Source: Spirometra erinaceieuropaei
Taxonomy: Eukaryota; Platyhelminthes; Cestoda; Diphyllobothriidea; Diphyllobothriidae
Direction: 5' to 3'
Assembly: GCA_902702965.1 (NCBI GenBank)
Contig: CACRXP010000228.1
Location: 404,910-468,909, forward strand
DNA: 64,000 nucleotides
Shown: one piece after another, positions 1 through 12,644 of the stretch
Position numbering within the stretch: the stretch's first letter is position 1
How the letters are laid out: every line of letters starts with the position of its first letter
Program-made: the position numbers and the translations under genes
The notes under the pieces: generated by a model
Database searches by the model: none
Seen by the model: only the letters and a program-made list of their open reading frames with translations
What the model was told of the DNA's origin: nothing

Positions 1-1321
1 TTGTAACGCTTTTCTCGTCCAAAAACTAACTGATGTCTTTTGAGTGTTGCAGTCACAATACAAGCCCAAAGGATTAATTCTATTTATAGCCTTCGACAGG
101 TAATAAGCACGTTTAATATTATGTCCAGTTTGTAGTTTGAAGTTAGTGTTCGACTCGGTATCATGCTTAAGAGGATGAAATACAACAATTAAAATTTTAA
201 GTCATACCTGTCTCAACTGTATTTTACTTCCAAAAATTATATTAACCAGCAAAATCTGCAAATTTGGACGCATTTAAATGATGTTTATTTGAAAAACCAG
301 CGATTTAGCATAACTCGGTTGATTCTGCTTTTTCTCGATTAACTAGGTTCAGTAGACTTGATCCAGATGATTACTCACATTAAAATTTCTACTGGTAAAT
401 AACGATGACCATTTGGTAAGTTTAAGCTCAGAGGAATGAAAACATAAACAAGTATTGCCATTAACAGTGTCTGCAAGCGGTCATCATGTTGAGTCTTGAA
501 CTTACTATGGACTTCAATCCTTAAAATGCTGCTTTCACGAATTCCCATCACATTTTGGACGTCATCTAAATGAACGTACTAAACCTAGGCCAGTGAATCA
601 ACAAAAACCATTCTGAATCAAGTAAAACAGGGCTCAAGTTCCCAAAAACTCAACCTCACGCCAAAGTGCATCAATCACTGATCCATATACTTACTTGCAC
701 TTGGGAGAACGAAAGGTTGTTAAACTACGGTTTCGCATTTGGCCGAAATCGCATCAAACTTCGCGATTTTGTAAACCATGAGCACCACTGGGGATATAAA
801 TATACTTCTAGATTCTTCACATATTATTTCCATTTATTACCAGAAGGATTGATTTCTCCTTTTATCAGAGTCGAGGACATATCTCACCGAATCTAAATGA
901 ACAGATTTGTCAGAAACACTGAGGTCGATGATAGTTGAGTTGATCGTCCGTTTCCTTATTAGTGATTTTACAGGAAAAAAGGCACGCGGAATGCCAACAT
1001 ATGTTCATGTGAATTTTTACTTGTGACAGATGCCCACAATGGCCACTAAAAACATGGTCTACACGACAATGGCCGCCTATAAAAGGCCAGCGTTGCTCTG
1101 TTTTATTATTTAACGAAGATTGAAAACCGAAGGTCTTTGCATGAAAGTTTCAGGCAAAGACACCTAATAAAATAAAAGGCATGTTAAATTCAGTAAGTGT
1201 GAATATATTTGTCGACAATGTCAATTAAAAACACAGTTAGTTAGAAAAAAACCAGGAATATAAAACCATGCAAACTTGGAATCAGAGTTGTGTTGATTTT
1301 GGTGACCGCGCTTTCTCCAGT
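1..1321. other. No gene seen
   Basis: AT-rich DNA with short chance frames only. It lies beyond the stop of copy A and may include its 3' UTR; ACCTAATAAAATAAAAGG at about 1161-1178 is on the wrong strand for a poly(A) signal of copy A. Confidence 0.4.
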
Positions 1322-4300
1322 TTACCACGAAATGCAAACCCATGATGCCACGAACATCCAAAGGCTACCTAAATTCAAGAAAAGTACTCCAAAGGAACGA
1401 GCAGTCAAGAATAAATTTAAAAATTATTATTACGCTCATGTACATAGAATATCGCTCATTTATGACGCAAGTAAAACTTAGCAATTTGACCAGTCTACAC
1501 TTAAATAACTGATTTTGCTTGTTAACATTCCACAAAACTGCAAAATACTATGAATAGTCATCAGATCTGAGAAGAGATGCATTTTGATTTTCTCAAACAA
1601 AGTGGGTGCCTTAAAATATATTATGTGAAAAGTATTGGCCTTGTTGCAGCCATACCCATTACTCTTTTCGTTCCCGAAGTAACTATACTGGGTGCCATCA
1701 GCACAGGGCCGGTTACACTGATAGATTGATTAGAGGCGGCTGAAACGGAAAAATCAGTTTGTAGTTCGAACAAACAGCGAAACGTTTCTTCACTCGGGAC
1801 AAATCCACGATTATATGAATAAGTGTATAATATAACAATTAACATGCCGAAGTTATAGTTATGCCAGTCCTAAACTTTAAAAATGAAACATCTTTTGGAT
1901 TATCTAATAATGGATCCGCATTCGTTTTCAGTGGCGAAAGTTTACAGTCAAATCATTCCTTTTGAGCATGGGTCAAAACGTGGGATCGCGTCCTGAAAAA
2001 TGCATAGTAATCGACGCAGGATATAGTTTTAAACTACAAACCAGCTGACGTCTGCTAATGGCACACACGCCTGTAGTCTGTCTTCGATGTTGGCATGCAT
2101 GAAACTGCTTTTAATTTAGAAATAGGATTACAGGACAAAGTTATTTAAGGCAACCGGTCAGTAAACTCGAGAAACTGGTTGATAGGCATACGCTCGTTTT
2201 TGATAAATTATCGTCAGATCCGTACAATTAAATGGGAGCTGTGTCAAGCAAAACATGTCACGGATCAGTAAAATCCATCTCAGTTTGTCTTAAAACACAG
2301 GCGAAGTGAGAGAATATGGGAGAGAGGAGTAAAAAGATCATGCCAGGGACAGAGAGGGAGTGAAAGTGGTAGAAAGACGCATGTATTTATTCGACTTTTC
2401 ACCATGAATAGCGTGAACTCTAAAGGAAGTTCTTTTGCGAGCACAAAACCGGCTCTTGTAACCTGGTAGCGGCCGGTTCTGTTGTTGCTAATAGACGCTG
2501 GCCCAGTAGCTAAGAGTAGCGCGTCGTTACTTGCCGTGATCAAAAGTTGAATAACTTCGTGCAAATGTTCGCGCGCTCCCGCTCCCAAATCGCCCCTAGC
2601 ACGACTGTATTTACATCCCACTTTTCTAAAACTCTGCCCGTGTTTTTGGACGAAATGCAATTCATTTCGTTAATCGTTGAAATATTTTACTTGACTATTC
2701 CATTGGTATGTACGTGTCTGATGAGAATGTGTCAAAAGCAAACCTATGCTCCCCACTTGTCTTCTGAAAACAATCATGGGAATTTTAAAATCTCCGTAAT
2801 GCTCAGAAAGCCTTGGTCGATTTTTTCGTACTTTGTGATTTATGCCCTTCCAAAATTTGCAATCCGTTTCATTAAATCTCCTACGGAAGGTAAAATGAAA
2901 GAATACCCTGGAAGACTAAACTCCACTCTCTTGTTTGACTAACCGAGGTCACTCTATGTGGTAGCAAAAAGTGCTCGTTTTCTGAGGGATATGTCTATCG
3001 AGAAGCGAAAACATTTGAATTATTGGGGTGACTCGTTCATAATCTGATAAAGATATCACGTAGATACCAAACTCACCTTCCCAGTCTACAATGTAGGTCA
3101 GTGTTATAGTCTGTTCCTTGTTTGCATGACAGTAGTAGAGTGTCCAAACTGCAACCTCTTTGTAGACTTGATATCCAACAGTCACACGACCATTCCGCAT
3201 GTGAAATTCTAGACAGTTTAAAGCAGCTAATTGTTAACTAGCTGATTTTAATAACGGCTATTTAAAAGCAGAAATGGAGACAGTCGAGGAGAGTGGGACT
3301 TATGTTTGGAGTCGTCGTTTGTTAAGTACCGCAAAGAAAAATTCGCAAAGCAGTTAAAACTTGAAGCGCAGTCTGCCGGGAGATGTAACGGATAATTCCT
3401 CGATTATTTCGAATTAATTTGGACTTGTTATTAGCCAAACCTCACAGCAAGACTTAATTAATTTTTTAAGATAAAGAATGCCCTTTTCGCCCACAATGCA
3501 AAACAAATTGAGGGAAAATGTTTTTTATTGCAAGTCGAATAATTATTACTTCTAGGCGGCCGCGAAAATCTGCAAAGAATTCACTTACTGCAATTGTCAT
3601 CGTTGGCCGATGTGGCGGTTTGTAATCCAGAGCAAAGCAGTCTTTCGTTAGTATAGCAGCTTATCTTTAAATAGAGAGAGTGGGCGGTTAAATCTGTTCA
3701 ACAATTCTTAAATTCTCTTTGGCAGAGGTGATTTAAGTTGTGTCGTACATCTTGCAAGTCCGATTCATTGCCATTGAATGTCCAGAACAACTGGACGGTC
3801 CCAGTTTGTGGACAGAGGTTTAACTTAGTGCCTTCTTCTATATAGAAGCCAGCTGAAAATAAAAACGTCATTTAAAGGTTTAGCAAACTCTTTCATCTTT
3901 AGAGTTGCGAAAATTCTCACTGTAAAATTCAAAAGGCTATTTGGCAAGCATCCGTTTGCTTTCGATAAATTCTCTTCAGGTCTGTACATTTATATGGCTA
4001 TTGAAGTAATGAATGCAAAAGATACGGGCATCTTTGCTCTACCAAAATTTACGCCATCTACACGAAAGAAGGAACCTACGTATGGTTTCATCCTCTGCTT
4101 TGTGAATCGTAATTGGAAATGTGTCTCTTAGCATAATGTAAGAGATATTCTCTGCGTCAGGAAACATCAGCTGCGTTGCCAAACGATCGTCACCTTAAGC
4201 AAAAAGTAACGCAAGCAAATCTGTAAAAGTCAGTTTGTCACTTCTGGGACGCTTTTAAAATAAACGTTCCTAATTGGGGGCCACACGCTACTCAACGTGT

Positions 4301-6121
4301 CAAATAGGTAAATATTTCCAGTAGGATTTACTTATTGGAGCAAACTGGTAACAGGAATAACAATTCAAAAACGTTGAAACAAAATATGCCATCTAGTGTT
4401 TACACTACAACAGTAGACAGCTGAATCATAGGTGTTAAAAACATAGGGGCTTCATACGTGTAATGTAAGGACACCGAAAGTAGCCTTGCTTGTACGAACA
4501 CCAACCCCTTGCCCAAGGGTATGTCCAGAAGGTTTCATTTCCAAGATATCCTCTCTTTAAAAGACCGTACGAGGAGGTTCAATTGAAGTATCGACGTAAT
4601 GGTTAACGGAGTTAAATGTTAATTAAACGCAAGACGCAACATTTATTACAAACTGTAAACGCACCCAATAACTTTCCAACACCGGCAAGTCGAAAGCAAT
4701 GTTGCCAGTTGAATTCTTTGGTATTAGCCTTTGGCTCCAAGTACAAACACCTTGTCCATAACTGGAATACAGATTTGACATTATTGCTTATTTCGATTTA
4801 TTCACTTCAACTTTTGCTAAGATGAACTCGACAAGGCAAATTTCATTTCTGTCGGTGATAAGTTGCACTATTCCTCCGGACCACATCAGTTATCAGGGCC
4901 GGACACTTATGTTTGTGCTATTATCTTTAACCTTATTTGTTTATTTTTAATGATCCTATTTGTCTTTTATGCTACCTAGAAACTCTGAGTTGTCCAACCA
5001 TTCTGCTCTCAGACACAAGGAACTGACAGAAGTAGATCTTTGGAAATTAACTAATTTTTCTAACAAAATATGGTGTGTATCTATTTTAAGCTGGTGAGCA
5101 CGTATTTGCAGTAAAAACCTTATTATTCACATGTTTTTCTGCACAAAACGCCCAGCAGGATTTCATTTACCTTTAGTTCTTTATCAAAAATCAATATGGA
5201 CATAGTTTCGGATTTAAAATTCCACGACCGTTTTGAGCCAAACACAATGCGTTAAATTATTTCGGCCTACAATTTTTGCTCGAAACTGGAAACACGCTAG
5301 TATGTGTAAACTTAGTTGACTATTTCGTCCAGACGTCTTTGATCATCTACGTGACCCCGTGAACGTGGTTTGCCTTGGAGCTCCAACGCAAGTCAGAAAT
5401 GTCCCATTCCTTTCTATGTTTACGAAAGGTCAGTGAATACCCCTCACGTATGACCTTAACCTACATGGCACTCCATTTCGATATTTACTTCCACATTACG
5501 TACTTTTGCATTGACAGACAATACTTCAAGTACGATGTTAAAGTTACATCGGAAAATACATTTGCCCTCCTATCGAAAACTCTCTTTCTGTAAATAACAT
5601 GGGACAGGTCTTGCTGAATTGTATACAAGTGCTTAACAACGCTTGCAAATGTTAACTTAGTGGAAAGAGCATTCGCATATTGATTCCAAAACCAGATCTC
5701 TCAGGGTTTACATAAAAATTCTATTTTATCATATCGTTTAAACGTTCAAAAATGTTCTTGTGACAAAATTATGCCTCACTTGCGTCGACATCTTCTTCTC
5801 TGCGATCTCTATTCCGCAGCAGAACCACCCCTAGATAGTTAATGTTCAGATTACCTGGTAACTGCCGTCACAATTGGAGGACTATTTATACTAGCTGTAC
5901 ACTTCCTAAGTGCATAAACATTTCCATAAATAAAAAATTATTTTAAAAAAACGGAATGCAACTCGAGTGACCATTTAAAATTATCTGCAGATTCTTCAGG
6001 ACATTGCTAGTGGGATGATTTTTGTCATTAAATTATTAAAAAAACAGAAATTCCGAACGTACCCCATATGAAGAATAAAGAAAAGCAGGGCCAAACTGCA
6101 AAGACAGAACGTTATGTGCAT
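1322..6121 (-). CDS. Copy A: nine-exon secreted, probably GPI-anchored, cysteine-rich surface protein
   Basis: Family not recognised; the model is built from GT..AG sites and alignment to copies B and C. Exons in coding order: 6121-6063, 4761-4665, 4554-4458, 4193-4080, 3852-3749, 3664-3589, 3208-3077, 1739-1656, 1386-1322. They join without a stop into 275 residues. Residues 1-20 are a signal peptide (MHITFC then a Leu/Phe-rich core). The ectodomain has eight cysteines at the same places as copy B (26, 71, 80, 136, 160, 168, 182, 209), with sequons at N36 (NST) and N58 (NET). Exon 7 carries the YYCHA motif; exon 5 carries FWTFNG. A Ser/Thr-rich linker (exon 8) leads to a hydrophobic end (FVASWVCISW, stop), as expected of a GPI signal. 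The start is the only Met opening a signal peptide with a phase-2 donor. The exon 9 acceptor is the least certain junction. Role inferred: tegument or cell-surface protein. Confidence 0.82.
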
Positions 6122-6210
6122 TTTCTTATATAAAGTTAATTCGCAAAATTCTTGAATTTATATTTCGAGGTTGAATACCTCTGTCGCAAAAAGCATTCTC
6201 ATTGGTTTAG
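6122..6210 (-). promoter_or_regulatory. Probable core promoter and 5' leader of copy A
   Basis: On the minus strand a CCAATGAGAA motif begins at 6205, 84 bp before the ATG, and AAATATAAAT lies at about 6155-6165, near -40. The interval aligns almost base for base with 16180-16268 in front of copy B. Confidence 0.5.
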
Positions 6211-6638
6211 CAATAACTAATTGAAGCCAAATACTTGTTTTTGAATACAGAACTGCGTGTGTTTACTCCAAGGTAGATTATTAGAAAGGAAAAAATTGGC
6301 AGCTGTTTGTGATTTCCCAAATCCGATGTCAGACGTATGATACCTTCCCTGCATATCTTCAGTGGGTCTGTAGCGAGCGCTAAAGACAGAACCATCAATC
6401 CCAGACTATGAATATCAGGACAAGACCAGAGTTATGAAAGAATTAACAATCAAATGTCAAAAGACCTGAAAATCAAACTCATGCCAAGCGCGTCGCGTCG
6501 AGTTGTGTTCCTTCCATTGAGTAAAACAACCAGCAAGTTCAAGAATGAGGAACAGGTAAGGAAAGGCAAGATAGCCTGGCGCCTCTGCACAGGTAAAACT
6601 ACACGCATTGTTCGACAAAGCACTGAGGACGCATCACA

Positions 6639-7635
6639 CAGTGCGTGACCGATCTCATGAAATGTTAGCCGAAATTCTGAAATGGGTTTTCGATTAGGAA
6701 GGATTAATTAGGTGGGGTTTCAATGCTGACTAGCTTGCAGTGTGACCCTATAGCATTTCGGACTCAGCAGCTTGTTGGCTTTTAAACGCACTTATTTTTA
6801 ACCTCCTATAGAAACCACACTTGGTTAAAAATGACTACTTAAGTAGCATGCATTCTTTATATTGATTTTCGATCGTCTTATAAATTCAAATATATTTTAT
6901 AGAAAACGTGCGCAAAAATATGCTTTCTTTTACTCGTTTGGTAGAAGGTAACATCGTCTTTACATTTTATGCCAGAAGAAGGCGTATATTTCGGTTTTAA
7001 AAAAGTTTCACAATTCCCGAATAATTTTGAGCCTGATCTACCATCGCATTGGCGTTTAGCGATTTCAGTCTACAAGGTGCATGCTTTCCGATTAAGTAAA
7101 ATCATATATTCCTATATGCCCTTAAGAAGATACCACATATAGAGATCAAAAAAGTTTGCAATGAATACGGAGTGTGTTATGCCTTACATGAGGAGCATTG
7201 GTAAACGGACATGTGCGGTGCTATATGCATAGACGTCACGCTGTCTTAAAAATCTCATAATAAGGAACTTTTTTAAAACCAAAATATACGCCTTTTTCGG
7301 GCATAAAATGTAAAGACAATGTTACTTTCTACCAAAAGAGTAAAAGGAAGCATATTTTTGTGCACGTTTTCTATAAAATAGATTTGAATTTATATGACCA
7401 TCGAAAATTAATATAAAAAATGCATGCTACTTAAGTAGTCATTTTTAACCAAGTGTGGTTTCTATATAAGGTCAAAAATAAGTGCATTTAAAAGCCAACA
7501 AGCTGTGGAGTCCAAAATGTTGTAGGGGTACGCTGCAGGTTAGTCAGTATTACAAACCCTACCTAATTAATCCTTCCTAATCGAAAACGCATTTCAGCAT
7601 TTCGGCCAACATTTCATGAGATCGGTCACGCACTG
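6639..7635. mobile_element. Foldback (long inverted repeat) element, copy 1, 997 bp
   Basis: The left end CAGTGCGTGACCGATCTCAT is repeated inverted at the right end (ATGAGATCGGTCACGCACTG). Homology between arms runs about 400 bp each, with a roughly 200-bp centre, so the strand would fold into a giant hairpin. Landmark pairs: GATTAGGAAGGATTAATTAG with its complement near 7570, and GCATGCATT/AATGCATGC near 6850 and 7420. No transposase is coded. CAGTG ends and TA beside copy 2 suggest mobilisation by a Tc1/mariner-type transposase. Confidence 0.75.
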
Positions 7636-8842
7636 TATATGAGAACCTATCTGCATTATTAGTGTAATACCAAATGTTTTATCTGACCATTTACGCGATG
7701 CATGAACAAAATGTGTAGCCCTCAGATGGCAAATGATTTTGCGCCAAAGGCGTAGATAACTACGCAATGAACAGAAGAAAAGACCTTTGTCATGCATACT
7801 TTTTATAAGCTACGTTTAGTCTTATAAGGGCATCAAAATCTGTGGGAATAATTAATGCTTACTAAGTAGTCACTTCAAAACGGGGTATAATATACTTCAG
7901 CGGCCAATAAGAAGCTCATTTAGAAGCGGGTATCCTGATATCATTGTCATATCATAACACTATGGGGCTCGATATTTACTATGGCAACCCTAGCTGAGTA
8001 ATTTTTCTTCGGGTTGAAAACACGTCCGAATTTCAATCAATATTTAACGAGACAACATTAATTAGTCTCATAATGTTTCTCATGTGCATTGCGGTATATG
8101 CTGTACATTTACATTTCAACTCTCAGGTCCTTAGTTTTCTCATAATCTAATGCGTTCGGTTTAAGTAAATTCTGCGAACTAATATTCCAATATTTAGTTC
8201 GAAATTGGACACAAATATTCAGGCAAAAATCTTCCAGTTACAACGAAATTTTTGGGGGCTGTTACTAAAGGTGCACGTATTTGGCTGCCGACAGAAGTCA
8301 AAATGCACTTTGTATGACGGTCGAAGTATGAGGAACGATTTCGGTTTTTGGCTGCTTTACCGCATGAAAATCCCGTGATTCCTATTAAAAGTTGAAACAA
8401 CTAAAAACAACAACAACGACTGCGCTCTCGCAGCGGATTACCATTGACAAAGTCATGTAAAGTCATACAGGGGGAGTCGGTTTGTCTGTGATCGAACATG
8501 GTGGTTCAAGTACGAGATGTAATTGGTCTACAATAAGTACCTTAACTTTATCAAACCGTGTTGCGTTCGCTTATTACAAATCAATCATTAGTCTTTGAAA
8601 TTGGTGACAGGAATAACTGAAAAATGCAAAGTTAATATTGCAAGTCCACGGTTTGCCTCCGCCGCATTCAGACGAATTATATACCAATTCCAGTAGATGC
8701 CAGCTATTTGTAATCTACTTCTACCATCTTGATGAACAAAGTAAACAGATAAAAACTCTGTTACATCCTAGGTTGCGCCCAGTTGATGACAAAAGTGTAC
8801 CCACTGCTCCAGTAATTAGAACTTAACCTCACTTAAAAGGCA
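7636..8842. other. No gene seen
   Basis: AT-rich intergenic DNA with a decayed foldback fragment near 7855-7930 and otherwise chance frames. Confidence 0.4.
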
Positions 8843-9440
8843 CTTCAGCAGTTGCGGACAAAGAACTACGTCGGAGAAACTGGAAGACTGCTCCGAACGC
8901 GAATTGCCAAACACGCGGCAGCGGTACGGAGAAATGACGCCAACTGTCAGGTCGCGGCCCATTCGACGAGACCCGGCCACACATTAAAGTTCGCTGAGGA
9001 CGAAATTCTCGCGAGAGGGGATAATCGCGTGAGCCGCGAGTTGCTTGAGTCATGGTTCACGGGACCTCAGTTTATCAACAAGTGCAACGACATCCCCACT
9101 CCATATTCTATCCTGAGGCATAAACTGGCCAAAGCAATTGACCACTCGAGGAGCGCGCATGCCGGTGAGCCAGATGACCGAGAAATCAGCAGGCCAGCAT
9201 CCAACACGGGCGATGCCATTTCGACAATTAACAACTTGCAGACCGGACATCAAGCAATTAGCGCACCGGCGGGCAACAATCCTTGATGAAGGGGGGCGCG
9301 GTTAATTGCTATAGGTACGCGGTAGCATAGCGACTGCATCCTATAAATACTGCAACTTCCTGTGCACGAGTCACCCTTTTCTGCCACTGTCTCTAATGAT
9401 GGATTCAAGTGAGAATCCGAAACGTCAGGCGAATAAAGAC
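8843..9440 (+). mobile_element. Penelope-like element 3' end with GIY-YIG endonuclease fragment
   Basis: The frame from about 8852 to 9286 starts at the GIY-YIG signature half (YVGETGRLL, then TRIAKH) and runs through VAAHSTRPGH, EDEILARGDN and SRELLESWF, the C-terminal endonuclease pattern of cestode and trematode PLEs. The RT is missing: the copy begins at the YVG strand, so it is 5'-truncated. The tail 9287-9440 is GC-rich and includes a hairpin at 9396-9425 (see separate entry) and GAATAAAG at 9431-9438. Confidence 0.7.
9391..9432 (+). repeat. PLE tail hairpin resembling a hammerhead core
   Basis: CTAATGA, then a six-pair hairpin GGATTC..GAATCC, then GAAAC and GTC. This follows the hammerhead order CTGANGA-stem II-GAAAC-GTC, and hammerheads are known in PLE terminal repeats. 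Here nothing separates GAAAC from GTC, so stem III cannot close as a hairpin in one molecule; activity would need a dimer, or the motif is only structural. Related copies: 9856-9892 and 55511-55547, both on the minus strand. Confidence 0.4.
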
Positions 9441-9840
9441 TTTATTCCAGCGATCGCTTCTTCTTCTGATCAGACACATGGTTGTCGGGATAGATCGAAG
9501 TCGATAGAATCGAATAGGCGAGTTCCAGGAAGCAGTTCATAGGAAGAAGACGCGATCACTGGAACAAGAAGTTTATTGGCCTGATGTTTCGAGCCCTATC
9601 TGCGTCTGCCTCTGTTGTTACTAACATATATGCAACTCACAATCATTATCGGTATCGTTTGAAAACCTACCTTACTTCCATTTCTCATGGTATAACAGAC
9701 GAAAAAAGCAGACAAATCGTAAGCCTTACATAGGATGAAATAGGAAATGGATTCGAACACTATGAAATCCTCCAACTCAAAACTTAGCCGAAAGATCAAG
9801 AAACTGAACAGAGAACAAAGAAAATGCGGTTACTGAACAC

Positions 9841-11080
9841 AAGAAGTTTACTGGCCTGACGTTTCCGATCCTCGCTCGAACCAATCGTCAGAGACGGTTG
9901 CAGACAAAGGTAGTGGAGGCACAAATACTGCAGCATTTATAGTATGTAGCTGCCGTGGGGCAACATGCGTAATACGATTAACAGCTTTTGTGATTACCGC
10001 TGGTGATCGTAACCAGAGCAATGATGGCTCATCAGTCCGCGTCCGGGTTTTTAATTGCCGCAATTTAATCATTCGGGTTGGATATTGACGTGCCGAATAC
10101 TCGACAATTTGGCCCACTGTCACCAAAACATTTTAGCGCCCCCGCCCGCATCCCATGTGACTGATTACCCCGCTCAGGAAATGCCTTAGGACTGAATATG
10201 GTACCAGGAGGTCGTTGCGCTTGCTAATGTATTGCGGGTCTGACAGCCATGATTCAAGCGCCTCGCGGCTCACGCAGTTGTCAGTGCTTGAGAGGATTTC
10301 GGCCTCTTGAAACTTGAAAATGTGGCCAGGTTCTGTGGAGTGAGCTGCTACCTGAGAGCTGGCGTCTTTCATGCTCGCGGCCGCTGCGTGTTCAGCCACG
10401 CGAGTCCTTAGTAATCTCCCAGTTTCTCCGATGCAACTGTTTAGTCCGCAACTGTGCCTGATCCGGCAAACGACTCCAGACGTTTCCTGCCATAGCAGCG
10501 TCTATTTCGACCTCATGAATTTGCGCCTGACGGTTGTTTCCGGCTTATGTGCAACTCCGACTCCAAGTGGAGTGAGAAGGCGGCTGACAATTTCCGGGAC
10601 GTTCTTCAGGTACGTAATTGTTCGCTGAAATATAGGGCCGGTTGTGTTTGGTTTCTAGTTTCGTCTACGTACGCACTGATTTACAAAGTTGTGCGAGTAA
10701 TCATCGGCTCTCAGTACCCGTTAATGATATGGCAAATCAGCGAACTTGTCTTCTCTTTCACTGCAGTGCGTCTCCACGCGCATGGTACAGCGTTCTTTTG
10801 CAACTGCGTTTGTGGTCGATCGGGTAGCTATTGTTGAAAGTCAGTACTGGCATCGTGTTTTTCACTTTCCTGAACACATTAGTCTTTAGGCCACCACAAT
10901 CTTTGCGGCAAACGAGGACATACGGAAAGGCCAGCATGTTGTTCTTTTCCTTCTGCATGGTAAATTGAATGCCGCGAAGGCGGCGTCGAGACGCTCTTCG
11001 GATGTCAGCATCTGAAAACGAAGGTATCACCCACATTCCGAGCCCAAAACTTCGGTCTGTGGTATCGTGAAACCAGCGAA
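9841..11080 (-). mobile_element. Degenerate Penelope-like element: RT C-terminus plus GIY-YIG
   Basis: Read on the minus strand from about 11080 down: a decayed RT catalytic region, then IQFTMQKEKNN and VLVCRKDCGGLK (10900-10990), NSYPIDHKRSC (near 10810), YLKNVPEIVSRLL (10580-10620), RRKFMRSK followed by an in-frame TAG near 10518, then CIGETGRLLRTR and VAEHAAA (10375-10430) and the rest of the GIY-YIG domain down to a TGA-ended frame at 10133. The order RT thumb then GIY-YIG is diagnostic of PLEs. Frameshifts in the RT and the internal stop make it inactive. Its tail at 9841-9900 carries the same hairpin as the copy at 8.8-9.4 kb. Confidence 0.7.
9856..9892 (-). repeat. PLE tail hairpin resembling a hammerhead core, second copy
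   Basis: Minus strand: CTGACGA, an imperfect hairpin (GGTTC..GGATC), then GAAACGTCAGG. It marks the 3' tail of the minus-strand PLE. A shorter decayed tail with CGAAACATCAGG lies nearby at about 9570-9595, also minus. Confidence 0.4.
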
Positions 11081-12644
11081 CCCAACCCTTTTAGGATGAA
11101 ACACAGTGGGCTTGTACTTCCTGGATTTTCACTCTTCCGCAAAATCAGAAACGATCGGAGTGGTAGAGTTATAGCAACATATGTAAAAAGTGAATTGCGG
11201 GTTTCAGAAAAACATGTTTAGCAGACGTGTAGTACGACTGCAGTATGGTCAACCGCAAATGCGATAGGTCCCCAACGGCTCGATATCTTAACCATGTATC
11301 GACCAACACTATATGACCCGGAATCTGATGTTCAACTGCTAGATATGCGACTGGAACTACGACTCCGCCGACTGTTCTGAAACGACATCCGACATCATGT
11401 TTCTGTGTCGGTGATGGGATAACCGTCTTCGTCGCGGGGCAAAGGCGAGAGTGGAAGAAAAAGCCGAAGTTTTCAGTTTTTTTGGCGCACGCGGCATGCA
11501 CGTTGGCTGTGCATACAGGTTTGGAAAAAGCTGCTGTTACAGAAGTTTGCGAAGAGTGGTTTGTAACTTCGATGATTGACTCCATGCCATCGCTCGTTAG
11601 GAGTTTACTCAACTTAAAACTGCTCTGTTGTGGATTTATGTACTCTAAGTATTAACTGTTATGGACTGGGTGTTTGTCGAGGTCTCTGGTTCTGGTGTCG
11701 TGGAAATATCATTTGGAAGCGGCCGCCATTTGCTTTTGCCTTGTTTGCCTTAGAATGAGACTTTTCGTGGATGTATCTGCTTTCCTCGCCGGCCGCTTTC
11801 GCTCTTCCTTTTCACTGTTTGTTTTTGGCTTTGCCGTATCAGTCATAAAAGGCGTTTCTGAAGTTCTTTTTGAGGTCAATTAGTTTTGCCATTAATCAGT
11901 AGACCAGCAAGTACACTTTTATCATTAACTGTGCCCAAACTACGCGGTAACAGAGTTTTCATCTTTTCGATCTCTTCCTCAAGATGGTCGACCTTAATGA
12001 CTAACAGCCGGCATCCACTGGAAAGTGGCTCGCCTATGCAATCCATAAGAGTTTTTGCATTTGACTACTGTCAGGATTATGTGGTTGAGTGGCCTATGCC
12101 CTCGGCTAGTGTACCGTCCATCGGTACTTCGAGCCCGCGGTGTGGTAGGCCGTTATCGGTGTCATTTCACAACCCCTCTAGCTTTTTAAAGTTGTGTAAA
12201 GAGGAATTTCAACCGGAAATGTTGTTTTTCCGCGGAAAAAGTTTAGGTTTTAACTACTTAAATAGGGATTGCTAAAATAATAATAGAGTGGACAATCCGG
12301 TGGACGTCACCGCCCAATTCTGGTAGAATAAATTAAAATCCATGTGACTTTAAGCAGAGCAACAAGGAGATTTAAAAGAGAGATATCGACTCCGCCTGTT
12401 GTATTTACTGTTCGAAGTGTCAACGGACAGTTGGAGACAGGTTATGATGCTTTAGTCTGTGTGGACAAAGCAGCGATTCTTGCAGAAAGAAGGCATTTGC
12501 AGAAGGGTATTTCTGGTCCTACTACTAGTGTATCGGTGTCTGTGAAGAGGAGGCTCCAAGGCAATGATGCATTCTACAATCCAATTTTTATAGAATCCAG
12601 TCTATTACCATGAGAAAAAAAAACCGTTTAAATAGTTTCTTCTG
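11081..12644. other. No gene supported; possible PLE remnants
   Basis: Several 70-147 codon frames on both strands lack splice context or recognisable motifs. The minus-strand frame at 11169-11612 may be a far-decayed upstream part of the PLE but shows no RT motif. Confidence 0.3.

Noticed and set aside
2547..2942. 131-codon plus-strand frame
   Set aside because: It lies in intron 7 of copy A on the opposite strand, has no recognisable domain, and seems to be chance.
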